A stretch of 64,000 nt of DNA from Burkholderia paludis. Its GTDB lineage: Bacteria > Pseudomonadota > Gammaproteobacteria > Burkholderiales > Burkholderiaceae. The stretch spans positions 22,642 to 86,641 of the forward strand of contig NZ_JPGL01000043.1 of NCBI RefSeq assembly GCF_000732615.1, written 5' to 3'. A program made the position numbers and the translations under genes. A model generated the notes under the pieces. It was not told the origin of the DNA. It was given only the letters and a program-made list of their open reading frames with translations, and searched no databases. Below, piece after piece: positions 26,703 to 36,000 of this stretch (its first letter is position 1; each line of letters starts with the position of its first letter).

Positions 26703-26763
26703 CTGCCGTCAATGAACCGCGCCGGCGGCGCGGGTTGGTCGCGGCCCGGCCGGGCCGCGACGG

Positions 26764-27111
26764 TCAACTGCCGGCGGCGGGCGCTGCAGCCGGGGCGGGC
26801 GCGGCGCTCGTCGTCGTGCTTTCGGAACTGCTCGTTGCAGCCGGCGCGGCCGCTGCGGGCGACGCGTCCGCCGCGCCTGCCGGCGCCGCGTCGCCTGCCG
26901 CCGTCGCCGGGGCGCTGGTGCCGCCCGAGCCGCCCCGAAAATCGGTGACATACCACCCCGAGCCCTTCAGCTGAAAGCCCGCAGCGGTGACCTGCTTGCG
27001 AAACGCGTCCTTCCCGCACTCCGGGCACTGGGACAGCGGCGCGTCGCTCATCTTCTGGAGCACGTCCTTCGCGAAACCACACGCTTCGCATCGATAGGCG
27101 TAGATCGGCAT
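26764..27111 (-). CDS. FmdB-type zinc-ribbon protein
   Basis: A 115-residue protein. The N-terminal zinc ribbon has C8, C11, C29 and C32 (YRCEACGF and SQCPECGKD), the form of the FmdB/CxxC_CXXC_SSSS family. From about residue 55 on, it is a low-complexity tail of Ala, Pro, Ser, Thr and Gly with no visible fold. FmdB proteins were named as putative regulators, but a function is not established. I chose the ATG at 27111 because the family always begins MPIYxYxC. It is the likely first gene of an fmdB-DUF502-aspS run. Confidence 0.85.
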   Translation of the reverse strand: MPIYAYRCEACGFAKDVLQKMSDAPLSQCPECGKDAFRKQVTAAGFQLKGSGWYVTDFRGGSGGTSAPATAAGDAAPAGAADASPAAAAPAATSSSESTTTSAAPAPAAAPAAGS

Positions 27112-27206
27112 GATATTTTTCCCGCGGAAACTGGAAACGGCTTGCAAAACCTTGAATTATAGCCGAAACCCCGGCGCGCTCCGGCAATGGCCGCGACGCC
27201 CGCGCA

Positions 27207-27833
27207 TCAGCGGCGGCGCCACGTGAGCCAGCGCTCGTGCCCTTCGAACACCGGCAGAGAATCGGTCACAGGCAGATCCTCGATCAGCTCGAAATGCGGC
27301 GCGAGCAGCGCATCGAGTTCGGCCCGCTCGATTCCGAACGGCGGCCCCTTCGGTTTCGCCATCAGGAAGAAGTAGCCGGCCAGCCATCCGCCCGCGGGCA
27401 GCAGCTCGGCCATGCGCGCAGCGTAGTCGGCGCGCATCGCGGGCGGCAGCGCGCACAGGAACGCGCGCTCGTACACCCACTGCACGTCGAACGGCGGCCG
27501 GTACGCAAAGAAATCGGCCTGCTCGACCACGCCGGCTTGCGCGCCGAGCTGCGCCTTCGCGACGGCCACCGCCTGCGCGGCGAAATCGATCGCGCGCACG
27601 GGCCAGCCCGCCTGCGCGAGCCACCCGGCCTCCTGCGCGCTGCCGCAGCCCGGAATCAGCACCGCGCACGGCGCGCGCCGGTGCGCAAACGCGCGGAAGC
27701 CCTCGGGCACGCCGCCGAACTCCCAAGGCGTCACGCCGCGCTCGAAGCGCTCGTCCCAGAACGACGCGTCGCCGGGGTCGCGCGTCGTGAAATCGGCGGC
27801 CGACGGTGCGGCCGGGTGCTTCGGATCGGACAT
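27207..27833 (-). CDS. TPMT-fold SAM-dependent methyltransferase
   Basis: A 208-residue thiopurine S-methyltransferase-family protein. Diagnostic blocks are FWDERFERGVTPWEFGG near the N-terminus and the SAM-binding VLIPGCGSAQEAGWLA. Bacterial members methylate thiol, thiocyanate, selenium or tellurium compounds; the substrate here is unknown. I chose the ATG at 27833, with GGAG seven bases upstream, over an ATG at 27854 that would overlap the ubiB stop as ATGA. It follows ubiB closely and may be co-expressed with it. Confidence 0.85.
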   Translation of the reverse strand: MSDPKHPAAPSAADFTTRDPGDASFWDERFERGVTPWEFGGVPEGFRAFAHRRAPCAVLIPGCGSAQEAGWLAQAGWPVRAIDFAAQAVAVAKAQLGAQAGVVEQADFFAYRPPFDVQWVYERAFLCALPPAMRADYAARMAELLPAGGWLAGYFFLMAKPKGPPFGIERAELDALLAPHFELIEDLPVTDSLPVFEGHERWLTWRRR

Positions 27834-27850
27834 CGCCCCGCTCCTGTCGG

Positions 27851-29428
27851 TCATGTGCCGTATGCAAGCACGATCAGCACGCGCGCGACGAGCGCGCCGA
27901 CGCCAACGGCGAGGCCGAAGATCAGCAACGCCTGCAGCAGGCGGTTCGTCCGTTTCTGCTCGACCAGGATCTGGCGCATCAGGTCCTCGCTCGCCGCGCG
28001 CGGCGCGTCGTGGCGCGCCGCTATCGCGTGATGGATCAGGCGCGGCAACTGCGGCAGCGTCTTGCTCCACTGCGGCGCCTCGACCTTGAAGCGCTCGTAC
28101 CAGCCGCGCAGGCCGATCTGCTCGGTCATCCAGCGCTCGAGGTAGGGCTTCGCGGTCTTCCACAGATCGAGTTCGGGGTCGAGCGAGCGGCCGAGACCCT
28201 CGACGTTCAGCATCGTCTTCTGCAGCAGCACGAGTTGCGGCTGAATCTCGACGTTGAAGCGGCGCGACGTCGAGAACAGGCGCATCAGCACCTGGCCGAG
28301 CGAGATGTCCTTCAGCGCACGGTCGAAATACGGCTCGCACACCGCGCGAATCGCGCTTTCGAGTTCCTCGACGCGCGTCTCGGGCGGTACCCAGCCCGAT
28401 TCGAGGTGGAGCGTCGCGACACGATGGTAGTCGCGCTTGAAGAACGCGAGGAAGTTCTGCGCGAGGTAGTTCTTGTCGAAATCGGACAGCGCGCCGACGA
28501 TCCCGAAATCGAGTGCGATGTAGCGGCCGAACGTGTTCGGGTCGAGGCTCACCTGGATGTTGCCGGGATGCATGTCCGCGTGGAAGAAGCCGTCGCGGAA
28601 CACCTGCGTGAAGAAGATCTCGACGCCTTCGCGCGCGAGCTTCTTGATGTCGACGCCGGCCGAGCGCAGCGTCTCGACCTGGCTGATCGGCACGCCGGTC
28701 ATGCGCTCCATCACGAGCACCTGCGACGTCGAGAAATCCCAGAACATCTCGGGCACGAGCAGCAGGTCGAGGCCCGCGAAGTTGCGGCGCAGCTGGCTGC
28801 CGTTGGCGGCCTCGCGCATCAGGTCGAGCTCGTCGTGCAGGTACTTGTCGAATTCGGCCACGACCTCGCGTGGCTTCAGGCGCCGGCCGTCGGCCCACAT
28901 CCGCTCAGTCCACGTCGCGATGTCGCGCATCAGCGCGAGATCGGAGTCGATCACCGGCAGCATGTTCGGGCGCAGCACCTTGACCGCGACGGCCTTGCCC
29001 GCGTGCGGGCCCTGCTTGAGCTTCGCGAAATGCACCTGCGCGATCGACGCGCTCGCGATCGGCTCGCGCTCGAATTCGTCGAACAGCTCGTCGACCGGTG
29101 CGCCGAGCGATTTCTCGATGATCCCGATCGCCACGGCCGATTCGAACGGCGGCACCTGGTCCTGAAGCTTCGCGAGTTCGTTCGCGAAATCGACCGACAG
29201 CAGGTCGCGGCGCGTCGACAGCACCTGGCCGAACTTCACGAAGATCGGGCCGAGGCTTTCGAGCGCGTGGCGCAACCGCACGGCCGGCGGATCGGAAAAA
29301 CGGCGGCCGATCGTCGTGATGCGCAGCAGCAGCTTCACGCGCCGGTCGTCGATCCGGGACAGCATCACTTCGTCGAGACCAAAGCGGATGACGGTGTAGA
29401 CAATCTTGATGAAACGGAAAATGCGCAT
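27851..29428 (-). CDS. ubiB: ubiquinone biosynthesis ATPase/kinase-like protein UbiB
   Basis: A 525-residue ADCK/UbiB-family protein needed for ubiquinone synthesis. It carries the family KxGQ motif (FVKFGQVLSTRRDLL), the alanine-rich nucleotide loop ASIAQVHFAKL, the catalytic-loop-like DMHPGNIQV and the metal site DFGIVG. A C-terminal hydrophobic stretch (about 498-523) anchors it in the membrane. It begins 12 bases after the ubiJ stop, so the two are translationally linked. In E. coli the order is ubiE-ubiJ-ubiB; here a Tim44-like gene lies between ubiE and ubiJ. Confidence 0.96.
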   Translation of the reverse strand: MRIFRFIKIVYTVIRFGLDEVMLSRIDDRRVKLLLRITTIGRRFSDPPAVRLRHALESLGPIFVKFGQVLSTRRDLLSVDFANELAKLQDQVPPFESAVAIGIIEKSLGAPVDELFDEFEREPIASASIAQVHFAKLKQGPHAGKAVAVKVLRPNMLPVIDSDLALMRDIATWTERMWADGRRLKPREVVAEFDKYLHDELDLMREAANGSQLRRNFAGLDLLLVPEMFWDFSTSQVLVMERMTGVPISQVETLRSAGVDIKKLAREGVEIFFTQVFRDGFFHADMHPGNIQVSLDPNTFGRYIALDFGIVGALSDFDKNYLAQNFLAFFKRDYHRVATLHLESGWVPPETRVEELESAIRAVCEPYFDRALKDISLGQVLMRLFSTSRRFNVEIQPQLVLLQKTMLNVEGLGRSLDPELDLWKTAKPYLERWMTEQIGLRGWYERFKVEAPQWSKTLPQLPRLIHHAIAARHDAPRAASEDLMRQILVEQKRTNRLLQALLIFGLAVGVGALVARVLIVLAYGT

Positions 29429-29440
29429 GCCCTGCGGCCC

Positions 29441-30067
29441 TCAGTGCGCGCCGCGCGAGCCGGAGCCCGCGCGCGCGCCGATTTTTTGTTCGAGTCGCTC
29501 GACCCGCTTTTCGACCCGCGCGAGCGCATCGCGCGCGCGCGCCAGTTCGGCGTCGAAGCCGCCGAGCGACGCGCGCCGGACGACTTGCGGGTTCTCGTCG
29601 AGCCAGTATTCGACGACGGAATCGAGCACGTTGCGGCCGGTACGTCGCGCGCGCGCGCCGGCATCGCGCACGACGGTCGCGATCCGGTATGCCGCCGCGT
29701 CGCCCACCAGCTTCGCGAGATCTTCTTCGGGTTCCCAGCGCAAATGCTCGGCCAGCTTTGCGATCTGCGTCGCGAACTCGGCGTCGCCCTCGATCTTCAC
29801 GTGCTTCATCACCGCCGCCTGGCCGCCCTGCAGAAACGCGGCGACCGTGTCGCCCGCAAGCGCGATCGACACGTCGACCTGTTGCGCGTCATGCGCGTCG
29901 ACGGCCGCGAGATAGCCGTCGGGCTGCACCAGCAGCGTGAGCGTAACGGGAGGCACGTCGATCCGGGCAGTCTTGCCCGCATAGGGAATCAGGCGGTCGC
30001 GCGCCCACGATTCGCGGGCGAGCAGGTGATTGACGGCAGCAGCAAAAGGCTTGGCGGCAAAGGTCAT
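29441..30067 (-). CDS. ubiJ: ubiquinone biosynthesis accessory factor UbiJ (SCP2 domain)
   Basis: A 208-residue protein with an N-terminal SCP2 sterol-carrier-like domain (about 15-120) that binds lipid precursors for the soluble Ubi complex. A C-terminal charged helix (ARDALARVEKRVERLEQKI) fits the coiled coil known in UbiJ. The position directly upstream of ubiB supports the call. The ATG at 30067 has no strong Shine-Dalgarno sequence. An intrinsic-terminator-like hairpin ends only about 13 bases before the start codon, so its mRNA leader is unusual. Confidence 0.87.
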   Translation of the reverse strand: MTFAAKPFAAAVNHLLARESWARDRLIPYAGKTARIDVPPVTLTLLVQPDGYLAAVDAHDAQQVDVSIALAGDTVAAFLQGGQAAVMKHVKIEGDAEFATQIAKLAEHLRWEPEEDLAKLVGDAAAYRIATVVRDAGARARRTGRNVLDSVVEYWLDENPQVVRRASLGGFDAELARARDALARVEKRVERLEQKIGARAGSGSRGAH

Positions 30068-30080
30068 CGGGCTGGGAAAG

Positions 30081-30116
30081 AAAAAACCCGCACAGGCCGG
30101 GCGCCCACGCGGGTTT
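30081..30116 (-). terminator. intrinsic terminator or attenuator just upstream of ubiJ
   Basis: On the reverse strand AAACCCGC pairs with GCGGGTTT around a 17-base loop and runs straight into TTTTTT. It lies 115 bases past the Tim44-like gene stop and ends about 13 bases before the ubiJ ATG. Either it ends the upstream transcript and ubiJ uses a promoter overlapping it, or it acts as an attenuator read through to ubiJ-ubiB. Confidence 0.75.
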
Positions 30117-30231
30117 CTATTGTAACGTCGGATCGTCGGTAGACCGTGCCTGACCGTACACCCGGGTGGCAAGCTGTCGCAGTGCGGCGGCCGTCGCCCG
30201 GGTGAGCGGCGGCGCGAACCGCCGCTTACGC

Positions 30232-31263
30232 TCAGTGCGTGCTGATCTGCTGGATGCCCGCGAGCAGCCAGCCCTGACTGCCCGACTTCGACAGGTTCCA
30301 CACTTCGTCGAACGGCGCGGCCGACGCATTCGCCGATTCGCGGATCAGGCCGTGGAAACGTACGCTCGCCGACTGCTCGATGCCGCGGTCCTCGATCGCG
30401 ACCAGTTCCGCTTCGAGCTGCACGACGTCGGTCTGGTTCGATTCGGCGCCGCGCGAATCGAGGTCGATCTTGATCTCGGCGAACATTTCGGGCGTCGTGA
30501 ACTCGCGGATGTCGGTCAGGTTGCCCTGGTCCCATGCGGCCTGCAGGCGCACGAAATACACCTTCGCGCTGCGCAGGAACGCCTCGGTGTCGAAGCCGGC
30601 CGGCACCTGGAGCGGCGCTGCCGCAGCAGCAGCCGCGCCGGCGGCAGCGGCACCGCCGCCGAACACGCCTTGCGCCTCGTTCGCGTAGCTGCTGCCGCTG
30701 CCCGCGTAGTTGCCGCCGGTGCCGCCCTGCTGGAGCGACGAGCCTTGCGAATAGCTGCCCGACGACGATGCCGAGCCGCCGACCGAGTAAGCCGGCTCCT
30801 GCGGACGACGGCGATTCATGAACTTGCGGACCAGCCAGATGCCGACCATCGCGAGCAGCGCGATCACGATGATGTTCGACATCATGCCGGCGAACGCCTC
30901 GCCGAGGCCGAAGTGCGACAGCAGCGCCGCGATGCCGAGACCGGCCGCGAGGCCGGCGATCGGCCCGAGCCAGCGCGAGCGGTTGGGCTGAGCGGCCGGT
31001 GCGGGTGCGGCCGGATTCGCACGCTGCGCCTGCGACGGCGCGGCCTGCTGCATCGGCTGCTGCGCGGGCGGCGTGGCCTGGCGCTGCGTAACCGTGGAAT
31101 TCTGGCGGCCGATGCTGCGCCCGCCGCCCACGCGCTTGGCTTCGGCGTCGAGCGATGCGAACGTGCCGGCCGTGAGCAGGCCGACCATCAGCAACGTGCC
31201 GACCCGTCGAGCCCACGGCTTCGACGGCTTGCTACGGTTGAACAACGAACGCGTTTCGGACAT
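30232..31263 (-). CDS. Tim44-like domain membrane protein
   Basis: A 343-residue protein. A basic N-terminus and hydrophobic stretch (WARRVGTLLMVGLLTAG) form a signal or anchor. A Gln/Pro/Ala-rich linker follows, then two hydrophobic segments (about 95-155). A Tim44-like C-terminal domain (about 200-340) contains FLRSAKVYFVRLQAAWDQGN, typical of these proteins. The mitochondrial Tim44 domain binds membranes and import partners; the bacterial role is not known. It is placed between ubiE (41 bases upstream) and ubiJ, and may act on membrane-associated quinone synthesis (speculative). Confidence 0.85.
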   Translation of the reverse strand: MSETRSLFNRSKPSKPWARRVGTLLMVGLLTAGTFASLDAEAKRVGGGRSIGRQNSTVTQRQATPPAQQPMQQAAPSQAQRANPAAPAPAAQPNRSRWLGPIAGLAAGLGIAALLSHFGLGEAFAGMMSNIIVIALLAMVGIWLVRKFMNRRRPQEPAYSVGGSASSSGSYSQGSSLQQGGTGGNYAGSGSSYANEAQGVFGGGAAAAGAAAAAAAPLQVPAGFDTEAFLRSAKVYFVRLQAAWDQGNLTDIREFTTPEMFAEIKIDLDSRGAESNQTDVVQLEAELVAIEDRGIEQSASVRFHGLIRESANASAAPFDEVWNLSKSGSQGWLLAGIQQISTH

Positions 31264-31304
31264 CAGCTTCTCCAGATGTAAGACAAATGTATGGAAAGAA
31301 CCCC

Positions 31305-32036
31305 TTAGTACTTGGTTCCGAGGTGTAAAGCTACCACGCCACCTGACAAATTGTAATATTTGACGGCGTCGAGGCCCGCTTGTTCCATCATCGTCTTCAG
31401 CGTGTCCTGATCGGGGTGCATCCGGATAGATTCAGCAAGATACCGGTAACTTTCAGCATCTTTCGCGAACTTGTCGCCAAGCCACGGTAATACTTTGAAA
31501 GAATACAGATCGTACGCTTTTTTCAGCGGATCCCAGACTTTCGAGAATTCCAGCACCATCACGCGGCCGCCGGGCTTCGTCACGCGGCGCATTTCGGCCA
31601 GCGCGGCATCCTTGTGCGTCATGTTGCGCAGCCCGAACGCAACCGTGACGATGTCGAAGTAGTTGTCCGGAAAGGGAATTTTCTCGGCGTCGCACAGCAG
31701 CGACGGCGTCACGATCCCCTTGTCGATCAGCCGGTCGCGGCCGACGCGCAGCATCGATTCGTTGATGTCCGTGTGCCAGACCTCGCCCGTCGGCCCGGCC
31801 GCCTTCGCGAACGACCGGGTCAGGTCGCCGGTGCCGGCCGCGATGTCGAGCACCTTGAAGCCGGGGCGCACGTTCGCCTGCGCGATCGTGAACGCCTTCC
31901 ACGCGCGGTGCATGCCCGCCGACATCAGGTCGTTCATCAGATCGTAGTTGCTCGCGACCGAATGGAACACCCCCGCCACTTTCTTCGCTTTTTCGTTTTC
32001 CTCGACGCTTTCGAAGCCGAAGTGGGTTTTGCTCAT
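31305..32036 (-). CDS. ubiE: ubiquinone/menaquinone biosynthesis C-methyltransferase UbiE
   Basis: A 243-residue SAM-dependent methyltransferase that methylates carbon 2 of the benzoquinol ring. The SAM motif LDIAAGTGDLTR and the family signature FGLRNMTHKDAALAEMRRV are visible, as is the N-terminal VAGVFHSVASNYDLMNDLMS block. The length equals that of beta-proteobacterial UbiE. I chose the ATG at 32036, preceded by GAGG. It lies 52 bases after the DUF971 gene, with a hairpin in the gap, and is followed by the Tim44-like gene. Confidence 0.96.
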   Translation of the reverse strand: MSKTHFGFESVEENEKAKKVAGVFHSVASNYDLMNDLMSAGMHRAWKAFTIAQANVRPGFKVLDIAAGTGDLTRSFAKAAGPTGEVWHTDINESMLRVGRDRLIDKGIVTPSLLCDAEKIPFPDNYFDIVTVAFGLRNMTHKDAALAEMRRVTKPGGRVMVLEFSKVWDPLKKAYDLYSFKVLPWLGDKFAKDAESYRYLAESIRMHPDQDTLKTMMEQAGLDAVKYYNLSGGVVALHLGTKY

Positions 32037-32061
32037 CGCGTTGATCCTCAGTAAATGGCAA

Positions 32062-32084
32062 GACGGCGCCGAACGGGCGCCGTC
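32062..32084 (-). terminator. 9-bp hairpin between DUF971 gene and ubiE
   Basis: The arms GACGGCGCC and GGCGCCGTC pair perfectly around a 5-base loop. On the reverse strand the following bases are only weakly T-rich (CTTGCCATTT), so it may be a partial terminator or an RNA-processing element. Confidence 0.45.
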
Positions 32085-32088
32085 GATT

Positions 32089-32502
32089 TCAGTGGCAGTG
32101 GCCGTGCGACGCACTCGCCGCCGGCATCGGGGCGTCACGCTCGACGCCCGCCGCCTTCAATTTGTCGAAATAGTCGCGCCACAGCGCGTCCTGCTGCGTC
32201 GCCAGCTCGAACAGCAGGTCCCACGAATAGATGCCGGTCGAATGACCGTCGGAAAACGTTGGCTGCAGCGCGTAGTTGCCCACGCCCTCGAGCGCGGTGA
32301 TCGTCACCTCGCGCTTGCCCGTCTGCAGCGTCTCCTGGTCGGGCCCGTGGCCGCGCACCTCGGCCGACGGCGAATAGACGCGCATCAGCTCGAACGGAAT
32401 CCGGTAGCTGTCGCCGTTCGGGTACTGCAATTCGAGCACGCGCGACACCGCGTGCACGACGACGCCGGACGGAATCGGCGTCGTGGAAGTCAAACCGCTC
32501 AT
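32089..32502 (-). CDS. DUF971 protein (gamma-butyrobetaine hydroxylase N-terminal-like)
   Basis: A 137-residue protein of the DUF971 family, a small domain also found at the N-terminus of gamma-butyrobetaine dioxygenases. The block VLELQYPNGDSYRIPFELMRVYSPSAE and the FSDGHSTGIYSWDLLFEL segment are characteristic. The C-terminus is His-rich (ASHGHCH) and might bind metal. I chose the ATG at 32502, which overlaps the HIT gene stop as ATGA. Family members often sit near ubiE; the function is unknown. Confidence 0.85.
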   Translation of the reverse strand: MSGLTSTTPIPSGVVVHAVSRVLELQYPNGDSYRIPFELMRVYSPSAEVRGHGPDQETLQTGKREVTITALEGVGNYALQPTFSDGHSTGIYSWDLLFELATQQDALWRDYFDKLKAAGVERDAPMPAASASHGHCH

Positions 32503-32942
32503 GGCTGCCTCGAATCGGTCAGGCGTTGAATTTCCTCGCGCACCGCATTGTGCAGCAGCGAGGCCTGCGCGGCGCGCGAGCGCAGCAGCGCCTCGGACAC
32601 GCTGCGCTGGCGGGGCGCCCACACGGGCTGCGGAAAATGGGCGTCGTTCGAGAAGCGCGGAATCACGTGCCAGTGCACATGCGGCACCATGTTGCCGAGG
32701 CTCGCGAGATTCACCTTGTTCGGCTGCATCACGCGGCGCACGGCCCGCTCGACCGCATACACCACGCGCATCAGGTGTTCCCGCTCAGGCTCGCCGAGAT
32801 CGGAGAATTCGGCCACGTGCGCGCCCCAGATCACCCGGCAGAAGCCAGGGTACTCGTGCTCGCCCGTCGCCAGGACGACACGCAGCGCGTCGTCCTGCCA
32901 GAGCACCTCGCCGCCGTCTTCACGGCAAAACACGCATTCCAT
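32499..32942 (-). CDS. HIT-family hydrolase
   Basis: A 147-residue histidine-triad nucleotide-binding or hydrolase protein. The triad is HVHWHVI, with the preceding Gly-Asn-Met-Val-Pro context normal for the family. The N-terminal CVFCREDGG could bind zinc, as in some bacterial HIT proteins. I chose the ATG at 32942, with GGAG five bases upstream. It overlaps the DUF971 start, so these two are translationally coupled and lead into ubiE. The exact substrate is unknown. Confidence 0.87.
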   Translation of the reverse strand: MECVFCREDGGEVLWQDDALRVVLATGEHEYPGFCRVIWGAHVAEFSDLGEPEREHLMRVVYAVERAVRRVMQPNKVNLASLGNMVPHVHWHVIPRFSNDAHFPQPVWAPRQRSVSEALLRSRAAQASLLHNAVREEIQRLTDSRQP

Positions 32943-32960
32943 CGTCGCTCCCATGTGGAC

Positions 32961-32988
32961 GGGCGCCGGCGCGATTGCGCCGGCGCCC
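32961..32988. terminator. 12-bp perfect hairpin between the FAD oxidoreductase and HIT genes
   Basis: The arms GGGCGCCGGCGC and GCGCCGGCGCCC pair perfectly around the 4-base loop GATT. It lies 40 bases past the oxidoreductase stop on the reverse strand. No T-run follows, so termination is inferred only from the stable stem and position. Confidence 0.45.
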
Positions 32989-33027
32989 GCTCATCCCCAG
33001 CCCGGTCGGGCGGTCGTCATGCCCGCA

Positions 33028-36000
33028 TTAGACCAGCACGCGCTCGATCCCGCCATGGTTCGCACGTGCGACATAGTCGGCCATCCAGTTCTCGCCGAGC
33101 ACCTGGCGCGCGATCTCGACCACGATGTAGTCGGCCTCGAGGTTCGCGTCCTCGCCGTAGCGCGACAGGCCCTGCAGGCACGACGGGCAGCTCGTCAGGA
33201 TCTTCACGTCCGGGCCGTTCGCGGCCGCGGCAACCGGCGCCGGCGCGTTGCCGGCCACGACCGGGATGCTGCGCAGCTTCGCGGCCCCCTTGCGGATCTC
33301 CTCTTCCTTGCGGAAGCGAACCTGCGTCGATATGTCCGGGCGCGTGACCGCGAGCGTGCCCGATTCGCCGCAGCAGCGCTCGTTCTTCTCGATCTTGTAG
33401 CCGTCCTTCTCCGCGCCCATCAGCTCGTTGACGAGCTTGACCGGGTCGATCGTCTTGATCGGCGTGTGGCACGGGTCGTGATACATGTAGCGCGTGCCCG
33501 TCACGCCATCGAGCTTCATCCCTTTCTCGAGCAGGAACTCGTGGATGTCGATGATCCGGCAGCCCGGGAAGATCTTGTCGAATTCATAGCCGGCGAGCTG
33601 GTCGTAGCAGGTACCGCACGACACGACCACCGTCTTGATGTCGAGGTAGTTCAGCGTGTTCGCGACCCGGTGGAACAGCACGCGGTTGTCGGTGACGATC
33701 TTCTCGGCCTTGTCGTACTGGCCCGAGCCGCGCTGCGGATAACCGCAGCACAGGTAGCCCGGCGGCAACACGGTCTGCACGCCGGCTTCCCACAGCATCG
33801 CCTGCGTCGCGAGGCCGACCTGCGAGAACAGGCGCTCGGAGCCGCAGCCCGGGAAGTAGAACACCGCCTCCGAATCGACGGTCGTCGATTTCGGGTTGCG
33901 GATGATCGGCACGATCTTGTTGTCCTCGATGTCGAGCAGCGCGCGCGCCGTCTTCTTCGGCAGGTTGCCCGGCATCTTCTTGTTGACGAAGTGGATCACC
34001 TGCTCGACCACGGGCGGCTTGCCGACCGTCGCCGGCGGGTGCTGCGTCTGCTTCGTCACGACCTTCTTCAGCATGTCGTTCGCGAAGCGCTGCACCTTGT
34101 AGCCGACGCCCATCATCGCGCCGCGCGCGAGGTTGATCGTCTGCGGGTTGGTCGCGTTCAGGAAGAACATGCCCGCCGCATTGCCGGCGTTGAACTTCTT
34201 CTTGCCCATCTTGCGCAACAGGTTGCGCATGTTCATCGTGACGTCGCCGAAGTCGATCTTCACCGGGCACGGCGTCGCGCACTTGTGGCACACCGTGCAG
34301 TGGTCGGCCACGTCGTTGAACTCGTCCCAGTGCTTGATCGACACGCCGCGGCGCGTCTGCTCCTCGTACAGGAACGCCTCGACCAGCAGCGAGGTCGCGA
34401 GGATCTTGTTGCGCGGGCTGTACAGCAGGTTCGCGCGCGGCACGTGGGTCGCGCACACCGGTTTGCACTTGCCGCAGCGCAGGCAGTCCTTCACCGAATC
34501 GGCGATCGCGCCGATGTCGGACTGCTTCATGATCAGCGATTCGTAGCCCATCAGGCCGAAGCTGGGCGTGTACGCGTTGCGAAGATCCGCGCCGTCGAGC
34601 AGCTTGCCCTTGTTGAAGCGGCCGTTCGGGTCGACACGGCGCTTGTACGCGCGGAATTCGGCGATCTCGTCGTCGGTCAGGAACTCGAGCTTCGTGATGC
34701 CGATGCCGTGCTCGCCGGAAATCACGCCGTCGAGCGAGCGCGCGAGCGTCATGATGCGCGCCACCGCCGCGTGCGCGTCCTGCAGCATCTCGTAGTTGTC
34801 GGAGTTGACCGGCAGGTTGGTGTGGACGTTGCCGTCGCCCGCGTGCATGTGCAGCGCGACGAACACGCGGCCGCGCAGCACGCGCTTGTGGATTGCCTGC
34901 GCCTCGTCGAGGATCTGCTTGAACGCGCCGCCGTTGAAGATCGCGCGCAGCTCCGCGCGGATCTCCTGCTTCCACGAGATGCGGACCGTGCGGTCCTGCG
35001 CGATGTGGAACACGGTCGCGCCCGGCTGCTCGTCGGCGCGGTCGGCGAATTTCTCGGCGAGCGCCTCGTAGCCGAGCTGGACGAGGTAGTGCTGCGCCTC
35101 GCGCAGCGGCTGGTCGAGCCGGTCGCGCACGAATTCCCAGCGCGCGCGCACGCGCTTGAGCAATTCCAGCGCCTGCTGCACGCGATCCTCGAGCAGCTCG
35201 GCGCTCGGGATCTCGTTCGCGTCGTCGGTCTTGCCGAGCGGCAGGTTGCCGCCGCGGAAGAACGCTTCGAGCGCGTCGACGAGCTGCAGCTTGTTCTTCA
35301 GCGACAGCTCGATGTTGATCCGCTCGATGCCGTCGGTGTACTCGCCCATCCGGTTCAGCGGGATGACGACGTCCTCGTTGATCTTGAACGCGTTCGTGTG
35401 CTTCGCGATCGCGGCCGTGCGGCTGCGATCGAGCCAGAAGCGCTTGCGCGCCTCCGCGCTGACCGCGACGAAGCCTTCGCCGCTCTTGCCGTTCGCCATC
35501 CGGATCACTTCGGAGGTGGCCTGCGCCACCGCGTCGGCATCGTCGCCGACGATGTCGCCGATCAGCACCATCTTCGGGAACGCGTTGCGCTTGCTCTTGG
35601 TCGCGTAGCCGACCGCGCGCAGGTAGCGCTCGTCGAGGTGCTCGAGGCCCGCGAGGATCGCGCCGCCCTGCTTCGACGTTTCGAACAGGTAATCCTTGAT
35701 CTCGACGATGCTCGGGATCGCCTCGCGCGCCTGGCCGAAGAACTCGAGGCAGACGGTGCGCGTGTGCGCGGGCATCTTGTGCAGCACCCAGCGCGCGGAC
35801 GTGATCAGCCCGTCGCAGCCTTCCTTCTGCACGCCCGGCAGGCCGGCGAGGAACTTGTCGGTCACGTCCTTGCCGAGCCCTTCCTTGCGGAACCGGCGGC
35901 CTTCGATCTCGAGCATCTCGGTGCGCAGCAGCTTCTCGCCCGGCGCGCACGCGCCGTCGAACCACTTCAGCTCGAAACGCGCGACCGCGATGTCGTGGAT

